A program made the translations under genes and the position numbers. Positions 33,836-41,686 of a DNA stretch of 64,000 nt are shown piece by piece. Below the pieces are notes generated by a model. That model was not told the origin of the DNA. It was given only the letters and a program-made list of their open reading frames with translations, and did not search any database. Numbering within the stretch: position 1 is the first letter of the stretch; every line of letters begins with the position of its first letter. The DNA comes from Bacillus sp. Marseille-Q1617. GTDB taxonomy: Bacteria; Bacillota; Bacilli; Bacillales; Bacillaceae_B. Location of the stretch: NCBI RefSeq assembly GCF_903645295.1, contig NZ_CAHJXM010000003.1, positions 310,001 through 374,000 of the forward strand, read 5' to 3'.

Positions 33836-35203
33836 ATGGAACAGGATCAGTCGCGATATTTAACGGTACAAGCTCTGACAAAGTACATAAAACGAAAATT
33901 CGATAGGGATCCGCATTTGTCTAATATTTTTGTAAGGGGAGAAATTTCAAATTTCAAGCAGCATTCCAGCGGTCATATGTACTTCACTTTAAAAGATGAC
34001 CGTGCAAGGATTCTCTCAGTCATGTTTTCAAGTAATAACCAACATCTCAAGTTCCGGCCAGAAAGCGGAATGAATGTATTGATACGGGGAGATCTGTCCG
34101 TCTATGAAGCAGGCGGACAGTATCAGATCTATGTGAAAGAAATGCAGCCGGATGGAATCGGTGAACTTTACCTGGCGTATGAACAATTAAAGGAAAAGCT
34201 TGAGAAAGCAGGTTACTTTGATCAAAGCAGAAAAAGAATGATACCGAAGTTCCCCTCAAGAATTGCGGTTGTGACTTCCCCGACGGGTGCTGCCATACGG
34301 GATATCATTACAACAATAAAGAGAAGGTACCCAATCTGTGAAATCCTGATTTTTCCTGCCCTGGTACAAGGCGAGAGGGCTGCCGGCTCTATTGCGGAAG
34401 CCATCAGAAAAGCGAATGAATATGAGGGAGTCGATGTGCTGATTGCAGGAAGGGGAGGCGGCTCCATCGAAGAACTTTGGGCATTCAATGAGGAAATAGT
34501 GGCCAAAGCAATTGTCGATTCGGCTATCCCTGTCATATCCGCTGTCGGGCATGAAACAGACTTTACGATTGCAGATTTTGTTGCAGACCTTAGGGCACCG
34601 ACCCCCACCGGTGCGGGAGAGCTGGCTGTCCCTCACATCGATGACCTGCTTGAAAGGATCATGAACCGAAAATTAAGGATGATTAAATCATTTAAGGTGA
34701 AAATTCAAAGTGAGCGGAATCGATTGGACAGTTTATCAAAATCCTATTCGTTAAGGAATCCGCGTATCCTGTATCAACAAAAAGTTGAGCATGTAGACAG
34801 GCTGACGGACCAGCTGCAAAAAAATATCACACTGCATGTCAGGCAGCAAAAGGATGTTCTTACCGGACTGCACTCCAGACTTCAGCGTGTTCACCCTTCA
34901 CAGATCCTGAAGATTCAGGAAGAAAGGGTGACATTTTTGCAGGGACAAGTGAACAAGCAGTTTAGAGCAGTGCTGAGGGAAAAGGGACATCGGTTTCAAT
35001 CGGTCATTTCCACCTTGGATGCACTGAGTCCACTGAAAATCATGGACAGGGGATACAGCCTTGTCTATGGGTCAGATGGGGGATTGATAAAATCCTCACA
35101 GCAGGTAGCGAAAGGTGATAAACTCAAAATAGATGTAAAAGACGGAACAATACAATGTGAAGTAGATTTGGTAAAGGAGCGGGTTGAAAATGGCAAAAAC
35201 TAA
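33836..35203 (+). CDS. xseA: exodeoxyribonuclease VII large subunit
   Basis: This 455-residue protein has an OB-fold N-terminal domain (about residues 10-105), a catalytic domain with RIAVVTSPTGAAIRDI, the GRGGGSIEELWAFN motif and HETDFTIADFVADLRAPTPT, and a long coiled-coil C-terminal part that binds XseB. It degrades single-stranded DNA from both ends. ATG 33836 is chosen (AAGGAG ten bases away); GTG 33830 is also possible, and a further in-frame start at 33764 lacks support. Confidence 0.94.
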   Translation: MEQDQSRYLTVQALTKYIKRKFDRDPHLSNIFVRGEISNFKQHSSGHMYFTLKDDRARILSVMFSSNNQHLKFRPESGMNVLIRGDLSVYEAGGQYQIYVKEMQPDGIGELYLAYEQLKEKLEKAGYFDQSRKRMIPKFPSRIAVVTSPTGAAIRDIITTIKRRYPICEILIFPALVQGERAAGSIAEAIRKANEYEGVDVLIAGRGGGSIEELWAFNEEIVAKAIVDSAIPVISAVGHETDFTIADFVADLRAPTPTGAGELAVPHIDDLLERIMNRKLRMIKSFKVKIQSERNRLDSLSKSYSLRNPRILYQQKVEHVDRLTDQLQKNITLHVRQQKDVLTGLHSRLQRVHPSQILKIQEERVTFLQGQVNKQFRAVLREKGHRFQSVISTLDALSPLKIMDRGYSLVYGSDGGLIKSSQQVAKGDKLKIDVKDGTIQCEVDLVKERVENGKN

Positions 35204-35423
35204 AGAAGAACTGTCATTTGAAGAGGCAATGGAGCAATTGGAAGGCATTGTTGAGCAATTGGAAGAAGGCGAGGTGCCTTTGGAAAAGGCATTGCAGTTC
35301 TATCAAAAAGGAATGGAACTTTCAAAGTATTGTCATGATACCCTCAACAAAGCAGAAAAACAGCTAACAAAAATGATCACGGATGAAGGAGAAAAAACCT
35401 TCGAAATCAAAGAGGGGGAGTAA
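35190..35423 (+). CDS. xseB: exodeoxyribonuclease VII small subunit
   Basis: This 77-residue helical hairpin protein has the signature LSFEEAMEQLEGIVEQLEEGEVPLE (given here as its start and end positions 9-33). Several copies bind the XseA coiled coil. ATG 35190 follows AAAGGAG and overlaps xseA by 14 bases. Confidence 0.93.
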   Translation: MAKTKEELSFEEAMEQLEGIVEQLEEGEVPLEKALQFYQKGMELSKYCHDTLNKAEKQLTKMITDEGEKTFEIKEGE

Positions 35424-35426
35424 TGG

Positions 35427-36317
35427 GTGAGCCTTCATGTTGATCTAGGTACTTTTCAGCAAAAGTATAAACAAAAGATTGAAGAAGAGATGATCGGTTC
35501 TGTCCAGGAGAAAGCCATGCCCTCAACATTAAAAAATGCCATGGCGTACTCTTTGGAAGCCGGCGGAAAAAGAATCAGACCGCTTCTCTTATTAGCTGTC
35601 ATTAAAGGATATGGAAAGGATCCACAGCTTGGAATGAAGACAGCGGCTGCGCTTGAAATGATTCATACATATTCTCTCATCCATGATGATCTCCCATCGA
35701 TGGATGATGATGACTTAAGAAGGGGAAAGCCGACAAATCACAAGGTATTTGGTGAAGCTATGGCAATCCTCGCCGGGGATGGTCTGCTTACGCAAAGCTT
35801 TCAGCTTATTGCAGAAGACACCTTTCTTACCAGTGATCAAAAAATTAAGTTAGTGGGCCTCTTGAGCCGCTGTGCAGGCCCTGAAGGTATGGTTGGCGGG
35901 CAGGCAGCTGATCTTGAAGGGGAAAATAAAAAGCTGTCTGTTGCAGAATTGGAATCGATCCATGTTCATAAAACAGGGAAGTTACTTATTTTCAGTGCGC
36001 TTGCGGGAGCAATCATTTCAGGTGCTTCAGATGAAGAACAACACAAACTTGAAGAATTTGCCTATCATATCGGCCTGGCATTTCAAATTCAGGATGATAT
36101 CCTCGATATTGAAGGAGCAGAAGAATTGATCGGAAAGCGGACCGGGAGCGATGAATCCAAACAGAAAAGCACCTATCCAGGGCTCTTGTCCATGCATGGA
36201 GCCAAGGGAAAACTTACGTTTCATTTTGATGAAGCATTGGTTTCCCTGGATGGACTCAGTATGGATACGGAATTGCTTAGGCAAATTGCCCATCTCATAG
36301 TCAACCGCAACCATTAA
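35427..36317 (+). CDS. ispA: farnesyl diphosphate synthase IspA
   Basis: This 296-residue trans-prenyltransferase condenses isopentenyl diphosphate with dimethylallyl and geranyl diphosphate. The first Asp-rich motif is DDLPSMDDDD (about residues 85-94), with GGKRIRP before it. The second is the QIQDDILD block (about 220-227). GTG 35427 starts three bases after xseB behind GAGGGGGAG. It lies just before the OLE RNA and oapA and then dxs, so isoprenoid genes flank the RNA. Confidence 0.95.
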   Translation: MSLHVDLGTFQQKYKQKIEEEMIGSVQEKAMPSTLKNAMAYSLEAGGKRIRPLLLLAVIKGYGKDPQLGMKTAAALEMIHTYSLIHDDLPSMDDDDLRRGKPTNHKVFGEAMAILAGDGLLTQSFQLIAEDTFLTSDQKIKLVGLLSRCAGPEGMVGGQAADLEGENKKLSVAELESIHVHKTGKLLIFSALAGAIISGASDEEQHKLEEFAYHIGLAFQIQDDILDIEGAEELIGKRTGSDESKQKSTYPGLLSMHGAKGKLTFHFDEALVSLDGLSMDTELLRQIAHLIVNRNH

Positions 36318-36330
36318 GGTTCTTTATTAT

Positions 36331-36358
36331 TTGAGGAAATCATAAAATATGATATAAT
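36331..36358 (+). promoter_or_regulatory. SigA promoter for the OLE RNA
   Basis: TTGAGG (36331-36336), a 16-base spacer and a perfect TATAAT (36353-36358) lie 13 bases after ispA. Transcription would start near 36365, right where the conserved RNA begins. Confidence 0.75.
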
Positions 36359-36364
36359 GTGATT

Positions 36365-36950
36365 ATAAACATTTGGGTGGTGCAGTATTCTAGTCAACCC
36401 ACCAATCCTGAAGGTGGGCCTAAAAATCCACTAAAGGGCACATCGATGAAGTTCCTGGACTTGGCTTGAGGCGCCCAGCTTTGGGTCATATCTGGGAGTA
36501 AGGCTTGAGGGCGATCCACAATGGCATGTGGGCGTTGACCCGCAAGCCGCGGAGGCTCTGTATCTTACGCTGGCATAAAGCATGTGCAATAAGTGCAGAG
36601 TATGAACCTGCGATTGTGATTTTGATCACTAGCAGCGTAGCCTGCCTTGAGTGAAGAGAGAGGGGATTATGGTTACAAAGTACACATCAGTTGGCCATTG
36701 ATATGTGCTTTTTCGTCCATATGAAATCCTTTTTGCAAAAGAGGCTAAGGATTGTGTTAAGGGTTGTTGAGGAAAACTCCTAGACTGTTCATTGGACATA
36801 TATCGGGGATTATAGTGCGGACTAAGTGGTAATCCAGTCTAGCTTGTGGTGACGCGGCTAAGTCGGGTTTAAAGGGAAACCGCCGGTATGGCAACATCCG
36901 GTACCTGATTGGGAAAACCTACTGGACCTAAGCTGCAATTTTTACCCTAT
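36365..36950 (+). ncRNA. ole: OLE RNA (ornate, large, extremophilic RNA)
   Basis: About 590 bases between ispA and oapA hold no reading frame of note but many helices. Examples are CCCACC/GGTGGG (36398-36417), AGCC/GGCT around GCGGA near 36545, GTGAT/ATCAC (36616-36629), CACATCA with TGATATGTG (36683-36707) and GGTTT/AAACC (36866-36881). Size, purine-rich conserved 3' section and location directly upstream of oapA in an ispA-dxs operon are those of OLE RNA. In Alkalihalobacillus halodurans this RNA forms a membrane ribonucleoprotein with OapA and is needed for growth in cold, ethanol and altered magnesium. The ends are estimates: the 5' end from the promoter, the 3' end from the last conserved-looking block. 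No terminator separates it from oapA. Confidence 0.88.
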
Positions 36951-37020
36951 ATATGACCATCCAATTACATAGAATTCGAATGAATATTTTACACAGTAGA
37001 AACGGTGTGTGTAGACGATA

Positions 37021-37641
37021 ATGAATGATACATTGAAAAACTCAATAAAATGGAGTGTCAGTATTGCCGTTATCACATTCGTGTTAGCGGCTATTTTTTC
37101 AGTTACATCCAATATGGTATTAAACGGTGTGGCCTGGGGTACGGGGTTATTCGTAGTGCTCATCATCGTATGCATCGGGATCTTCTTTGACATGTTGGGG
37201 ATTGCTTCCACTGCTGCTGATGAAACCCCTTTTCATGCAATGGCAGCCAAGAAAGTATACGGTGCGAAATATTCGATCAAGATCGTAAGGAATGCGGATC
37301 GATTTGCAAGTTTCTGTAATGATGTAATCGGGGATATCTCAGGAATCATAAGCGGTACAGCCTCCGCCATCGTCATCATTCAATTAGCGGTTTCCTTCCA
37401 GCTGGAAGGCGGATCGATCAAGGAATATATAGTCAGTGTTACATTGACAAGTATCATCGCCTCTCTGACCGTTGGCGGCAAAGCTCTTGGGAAAACGTTT
37501 GCGATTACGTATTCAAAGGATATAATATTTAGAGTTGGCACCGTGCTTCAATTTATAGAAGATCGGTTCCATATTGTTCTGATTAAAGATAAAAAAGATC
37601 AAAAAAAGAAAAAGCGCAAAATCGAGAAACAAAATATATAG
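37021..37641 (+). CDS. oapA: OapA, OLE-associated membrane protein
   Basis: This 206-residue protein has four predicted membrane helices (about residues 11-30, 40-60, 104-128 and 133-153), very hydrophobic and basic, with a Lys-rich tail. A DxxxD pair (D101 and D105 in CNDVIGDISG) matches the conserved motif of OapA. It binds OLE RNA and anchors it to the membrane. The gene starts about 70 bases after the RNA. Its ribosome binding site is weak (GGTGTG), so expression may depend on RNA processing or coupling. It is followed by dxs. Confidence 0.9.
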   Translation: MNDTLKNSIKWSVSIAVITFVLAAIFSVTSNMVLNGVAWGTGLFVVLIIVCIGIFFDMLGIASTAADETPFHAMAAKKVYGAKYSIKIVRNADRFASFCNDVIGDISGIISGTASAIVIIQLAVSFQLEGGSIKEYIVSVTLTSIIASLTVGGKALGKTFAITYSKDIIFRVGTVLQFIEDRFHIVLIKDKKDQKKKKRKIEKQNI

Positions 37642-37662
37642 TCATGAAAGTGAGTGGACCCA

Positions 37663-39555
37663 ATGGATTTACTATCAATAAAGGAGCCTTCTTTTTTGAA
37701 AAACATGAGTAAAGAGCAATTAGAAGAGCTCAGTCAAGAGATACGCCAGTTTTTAATTGAGAATTTATCGAAAACTGGAGGTCATATTGGTCCAAACTTG
37801 GGTGTCGTGGAACTGACTGTTTCCCTTCATAAACATTTTAACAGCCCCGTTGATAAAATCATTTGGGATGTAGGCCATCAATCTTATGTACATAAGATAT
37901 TAACAGGGCGTGCGTGTCAGTTTGATTCGTTAAGGCAATATAAAGGGTTGTGCGGTTTTCCGAAGAGAAATGAAAGCGAGCATGATGTCTGGGAAACCGG
38001 CCATAGTTCAACCTCTCTCTCTGCAGCTATGGGAATGGCGATTGCGCGTGATGTGAAAAAAGAGAAATCATTCATCATACCTGTAATCGGGGACGGGGCA
38101 TTGACAGGCGGAATGGCTTTGGAGGCATTGAACCATATCGGGCATGAAAAGAAAGATATGATCGTAGTCCTGAATGATAATGAAATGTCGATTGCCCCTA
38201 ATGTAGGAGCCCTTCATAGTGTGCTTGGAAGGCTGCGCACTGCCGGTAAATACAATTGGGTTAAAGATGAACTCGAGTATATCCTTAAACGTATCCCTGC
38301 AGTCGGCGGGAAACTTGCAAGTACGGCGGAACGGGTGAAGGACAGCCTGAAGTATCTGTTTGTATCCGGCATGTTCTTCGAAGAACTTGGATTTACTTAT
38401 CTAGGCCCGATTGACGGTCATGACTTTGAGGAGCTGGATGAAAACATCCAGTATGCCAAGAAGACGAAAGGACCTGTACTGCTCCACGTCATCACGAAAA
38501 AAGGAAAGGGATTCCATCCTGCCGAGTCTGACAAAAAAGGAGACTGGCATGGTACCGGACCTTATAAAATCGATACCGGTGATATTATTAAACCGGTCAA
38601 TGCACCCCCTTCCTGGAGCGGTCTGGTGAGTGAAACGGTGAGAAAGATCGCGAGAGAAGATGATCGTGTAGTTGCCATCACTCCGGCAATGCCTGTCGGA
38701 TCAAAACTTTTAGGATTTGCTGAAGAATTTCCTGAGCGGATGTTTGATGTAGGTATTGCAGAACAGCATGCAACAACAGTGGCTGCAGGTCTTGCGACTC
38801 AGAATATGAAGCCATTTTTGGCCATTTATTCTACTTTCCTGCAAAGGGCATATGATCAGGTCGTTCACGATATCTGCCGTCAAAACCTGAATGTTTTCAT
38901 CGGAATCGACCGAGCAGGGCTGGTCGGGGCTGATGGAGAAACACACCAAGGTGTATTCGATATCGCCTTCTTGAGACATCTGCCTAATATCGTCATCATG
39001 ATGCCGAAAGATGAAAATGAAGGCCAGCACCTGGTCAATACGGCAATGAATTATGATGACGGTCCGATTGCATTAAGATATCCAAGAGGAAACGGATATG
39101 GGGTTCCCATGGATCAGGAGTTGAAAACCATCCCGATCGGGAAATGGGAAGTGTTGAAAGAGGGCAATGACGTCGCAGTCCTTACTTTCGGCACTACAAT
39201 ACCGATGGCACTTGAAGCAGCCAATGAACTGGAAGACCAAGGAGTTTCAGTCCGTGTAATCAACGCTAGATTCATCAAACCGATGGATGAAGAGATGCTG
39301 AAATCAATCTTTGATGAAGACATTCCGGTCCTGACGGTTGAAGAAGCTGTCCTGCAAGGCGGATTCGGCAGTTCTGTGCTTGAATATGTCCAGGAAAACG
39401 GCTACCGGAATGCGGTAATCGAAAGAATCGGAATCCCTGATTATTTCATCGAGCACGGAAGCGTCAAAGAATTGTTAAACGAGATCGGTATGACGAAAGA
39501 AAATATCATGGATCGAATCCTGACAATCACTCCAAAAAAACAAAAAAGGGCTTAA
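37663..39555 (+). CDS. dxs: 1-deoxy-D-xylulose-5-phosphate synthase
   Basis: This 630-residue thiamine-diphosphate enzyme condenses pyruvate and glyceraldehyde-3-phosphate, the first step of the MEP isoprenoid pathway. Motifs are [14 protein letters not shown] (near 40-53), [11 protein letters not shown] (near 68-78), the ThDP-binding GDGALTGGM...LNDNEMSI and the [15 protein letters not shown] block of the transketolase central domain. ATG 37663 ([10 protein letters not shown]) is taken as start over GTG 37654 because it matches the family. Confidence 0.95.
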   Translation: MDLLSIKEPSFLKNMSKEQLEELSQEIRQFLIENLSKTGGHIGPNLGVVELTVSLHKHFNSPVDKIIWDVGHQSYVHKILTGRACQFDSLRQYKGLCGFPKRNESEHDVWETGHSSTSLSAAMGMAIARDVKKEKSFIIPVIGDGALTGGMALEALNHIGHEKKDMIVVLNDNEMSIAPNVGALHSVLGRLRTAGKYNWVKDELEYILKRIPAVGGKLASTAERVKDSLKYLFVSGMFFEELGFTYLGPIDGHDFEELDENIQYAKKTKGPVLLHVITKKGKGFHPAESDKKGDWHGTGPYKIDTGDIIKPVNAPPSWSGLVSETVRKIAREDDRVVAITPAMPVGSKLLGFAEEFPERMFDVGIAEQHATTVAAGLATQNMKPFLAIYSTFLQRAYDQVVHDICRQNLNVFIGIDRAGLVGADGETHQGVFDIAFLRHLPNIVIMMPKDENEGQHLVNTAMNYDDGPIALRYPRGNGYGVPMDQELKTIPIGKWEVLKEGNDVAVLTFGTTIPMALEAANELEDQGVSVRVINARFIKPMDEEMLKSIFDEDIPVLTVEEAVLQGGFGSSVLEYVQENGYRNAVIERIGIPDYFIEHGSVKELLNEIGMTKENIMDRILTITPKKQKRA

Positions 39556-39562
39556 CTAATAT

Positions 39563-40381
39563 ATGAAGTCAAAAAAACAACGTGTAGACGTACTCTTGGT
39601 TGAAAGAGGACTTATTGATACAAGAGAAAAAGCAAAAAGAGCAATCATGGCAGGGCTTGTCTATTCAAATGAGGAGAGGCTGGACAAACCAGGTGAAAAA
39701 GTAAGTGAAGATGCCCAGCTTACAATCAAGGGTAAAATGATGCCATATGTGAGCCGGGGCGGACTGAAGCTTGAAAAGGCGTTGAAGGTGTTTGATATTG
39801 AGGTTGAAGATAAAGTCATGATCGATATCGGATCTTCGACAGGCGGATTTACTGACTGCGCCCTTCAAAATGGTGCAAAAATGTCCTATGCCATCGATGT
39901 CGGCTACAACCAGTTAGCCTGGAAGTTAAGACAGGATGAAAGGGTTGTGGTAATGGAAAGAACCAATTTCCGATATGTCACCCCCGCTGATTTACCGGGT
40001 GACATGCCCTCATTTGCATCGATTGATGTTTCATTCATTTCACTTTCATTAATTCTGCCGGTCCTAAAAACACTCCTGGTTCCGGGTGGAGATTGCATCG
40101 CACTGATTAAACCTCAATTCGAAGCGGGTAAAGAACAAGTCGGCAAGAAAGGGATCGTCCGCGATCCCAAAGTTCATAACGCTGTTATTGATAAAATCAT
40201 GGACCTTGCTGTGAAAGAAGGATATGACATCCATGGGTTGTCATATTCCCCTATTACCGGCGGGGACGGCAACATAGAATTCCTTATCCATATCCGCTGG
40301 ACTGGAAAAGAAAGTGAAGGGAAATCACTTCTCACCATCACTCCTCAACAAGTTATTGAAGAGGCACATAGTCAGTTTTAA
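39563..40381 (+). CDS. yqxC: TlyA-family rRNA methyltransferase (YqxC)
   Basis: This 272-residue protein has an N-terminal S4 RNA-binding domain (about residues 5-65, RVDVLLVERGLIDTREKAKR) and an FtsJ-like methyltransferase domain with the SAM motif IDIGSSTGGFTDC (about 92-104) and the catalytic K-D-K-like residues. TlyA proteins 2'-O-methylate 16S/23S rRNA; hemolysin activity has been reported in some species. The order dxs-yqxC-ahrC-recN is conserved. Confidence 0.92.
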   Translation: MKSKKQRVDVLLVERGLIDTREKAKRAIMAGLVYSNEERLDKPGEKVSEDAQLTIKGKMMPYVSRGGLKLEKALKVFDIEVEDKVMIDIGSSTGGFTDCALQNGAKMSYAIDVGYNQLAWKLRQDERVVVMERTNFRYVTPADLPGDMPSFASIDVSFISLSLILPVLKTLLVPGGDCIALIKPQFEAGKEQVGKKGIVRDPKVHNAVIDKIMDLAVKEGYDIHGLSYSPITGGDGNIEFLIHIRWTGKESEGKSLLTITPQQVIEEAHSQF

Positions 40382-40400
40382 GCTAATAATCAATGAAAGA

Positions 40401-40437
40401 GCAGACTGCCCTGAAGAGGGCAGTCTGTATTTTTTTG
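40401..40437 (+). terminator. terminator after yqxC
   Basis: GCAGACTGCCC pairs with GGGCAGTCTG around a six-base loop and is followed by TATTTTTTTG. Confidence 0.93.
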
Positions 40438-40487
40438 TTTCGTTTTCTATCTGAATAATAGGTATGCTTGATTGTAAAGTCTATCTA

Positions 40488-40616
40488 GCTGTTGGTTGGA
40501 GTGCAAGGCGAAGACTCCTGTGGGAAAAGCGGTGCAGGAGAGACCCCGCAGACGGAACGTCGAGGAGGCTCACCGCCCGCCCGCGGAAAGCGAAGTCTTG
40601 CACGTAAACCAACAGC
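40488..40616 (+). repeat. HR2 hairpin repeat, full copy
   Basis: This 129-base element has complementary ends. GCTGTTGGTT and GTGCAAG on the left pair with CTTGCAC and AACCAACAGC on the right, and AGACT pairs with AGTCT inside. The inner part is GC-rich, with GACCCCGCAGACGG and CCGCGGAAAGCGAAG. I recognise similar 'GCGGAAAGCGAAGTCTTGCAC' type elements as common in Bacillaceae intergenic regions. It is unrelated in sequence to HR1, which follows it directly. Confidence 0.85.
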
Positions 40617-40631
40617 GGTATGTAAGCTTGT

Positions 40632-40954
40632 GGCCGCCTCCGCTTTCATTGTCCAGCTCCGGGGCTTATGCCACCCGCCTCTGAGCAAAGCCGCCTCCGC
40701 TTTTCACTGTCCAGCTCCGGCGGCTAGCCCCTCGAGGTCATAAGCTAAATGGTCCTAGAAGGCAAAAGGCCGCCTTCTAGGCCCATTCATCTTATGCTTG
40801 TCGGGGCTGAGCGAGCCGCCTCCGCTTTTCATTGTCCAGCTCCGGGGCTTAGAGGCACATGTCATAAGCCAAAGCGGCCAAGAAGGCAAAAAGCGCCTTC
40901 CTGTCCGCTTTGGCTTATGCCACCCGCCTCTGAGCAAAGCCGCCTCCGCTTTTC
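40632..40954 (+). repeat. HR1 hairpin repeats: deleted unit plus two full units
   Basis: After a short right-end scrap (40632-40646) comes a type-B unit with its centre missing (40649-40705). A full type-A unit follows at 40707-40830, with outer arms GGCTAGCCCC and GGGGCT...GAGCC and extended inner arms ATGGTCCTAGAAGGC and GCCTTCTAGGCCCAT. A full type-B unit at 40832-40954 has inner arms AAAGCGGCC and GTCCGCTTT. With HR2 this fills the 660-base gap between yqxC and argR. Confidence 0.9.
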
Positions 40955-41042
40955 TGTTGTACTTATCCTTTAAATAGGCTACTATAAGCGTAGAGGTATA
41001 AATATACAGGTTTAATTCTAGGTAAGAGGTGTGAGTTCTATG

Positions 41043-41492
41043 ATGAACAAGGGACAAAGACATATAAAAATAAGAGAAATCATTACAAATAGAGATGTGG
41101 AAACACAGGATGAGCTGGTTGACAGCCTTAAGAACGCAGGCTTCAATGTGACACAGGCCACGGTGTCAAGGGATATCAAAGAATTGCATTTAGTCAAAGT
41201 GCCATTGATGGATGGGAGATATAAATACAGCCTCCCAGCGGATCAGCGGTTCAATCCTCTTCAAAAATTGAAAAGAACCCTGACGGATGCATTTGTCAAG
41301 ATTGACACTGCAGGCCACATGCTTGTTATGAAGACTCTGCCTGGTAATGCGAATGCCATCGGTGCCCTTATTGATAATCTGGACTGGGAAGAAATCCTTG
41401 GTACGATTTGCGGGGATGACACATGCTTGATCATTTGCAGAACAGAAGACGAAACGAAGGTCATCACAGAACGCTTTCTCGAAATGTTATAG
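41043..41492 (+). CDS. ahrC: arginine repressor AhrC/ArgR
   Basis: This 149-residue hexameric regulator has an N-terminal winged helix (residues 1-70, with [16 protein letters not shown] as recognition part) and a C-terminal arginine-binding and trimer domain ([15 protein letters not shown] and [12 protein letters not shown]). It represses arginine synthesis and activates its breakdown when arginine is bound. ATG 41043 matches the B. subtilis start and length; an ATG lies just before it at 41040. Confidence 0.95.
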   Translation: MNKGQRHIKIREIITNRDVETQDELVDSLKNAGFNVTQATVSRDIKELHLVKVPLMDGRYKYSLPADQRFNPLQKLKRTLTDAFVKIDTAGHMLVMKTLPGNANAIGALIDNLDWEEILGTICGDDTCLIICRTEDETKVITERFLEML

Positions 41493-41539
41493 GCTGCAGT
41501 TTCGTTGCATTGAAACTGAATCAAAATCATTCTTTATGA

Positions 41540-41568
41540 GACGGGTGAAATCGATTTCACCCGCTTTT
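41540..41568 (+). terminator. terminator after ahrC
   Basis: CGGGTGAAATC and GATTTCACCCG form a perfect 22-base palindrome, followed by CTTTTCC. The T-tract is short. Confidence 0.75.
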
Positions 41569-41686
41569 CCACTTTTAAAAAGAAATATTGTTTACAAAAG
41601 TGGAAAAAAGGTTAGAAATTCATAAACCACATTTTTACAGGAAGACAAATAAAAATAAAGACCTTATTAACTGAGGTGAATGTTTC

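Noticed and set aside
40492..40973. Several frames of 60-100 residues on both strands
   Set aside because: They are made of HR1/HR2 repeat sequence and appear in more than one frame; the fold rather than the coding is what is conserved.
40980..41040. ARG box before ahrC
   Set aside because: TATAAATATAC at about 41000 is AT-rich and resembles half a site, but no convincing full ARG box was seen.
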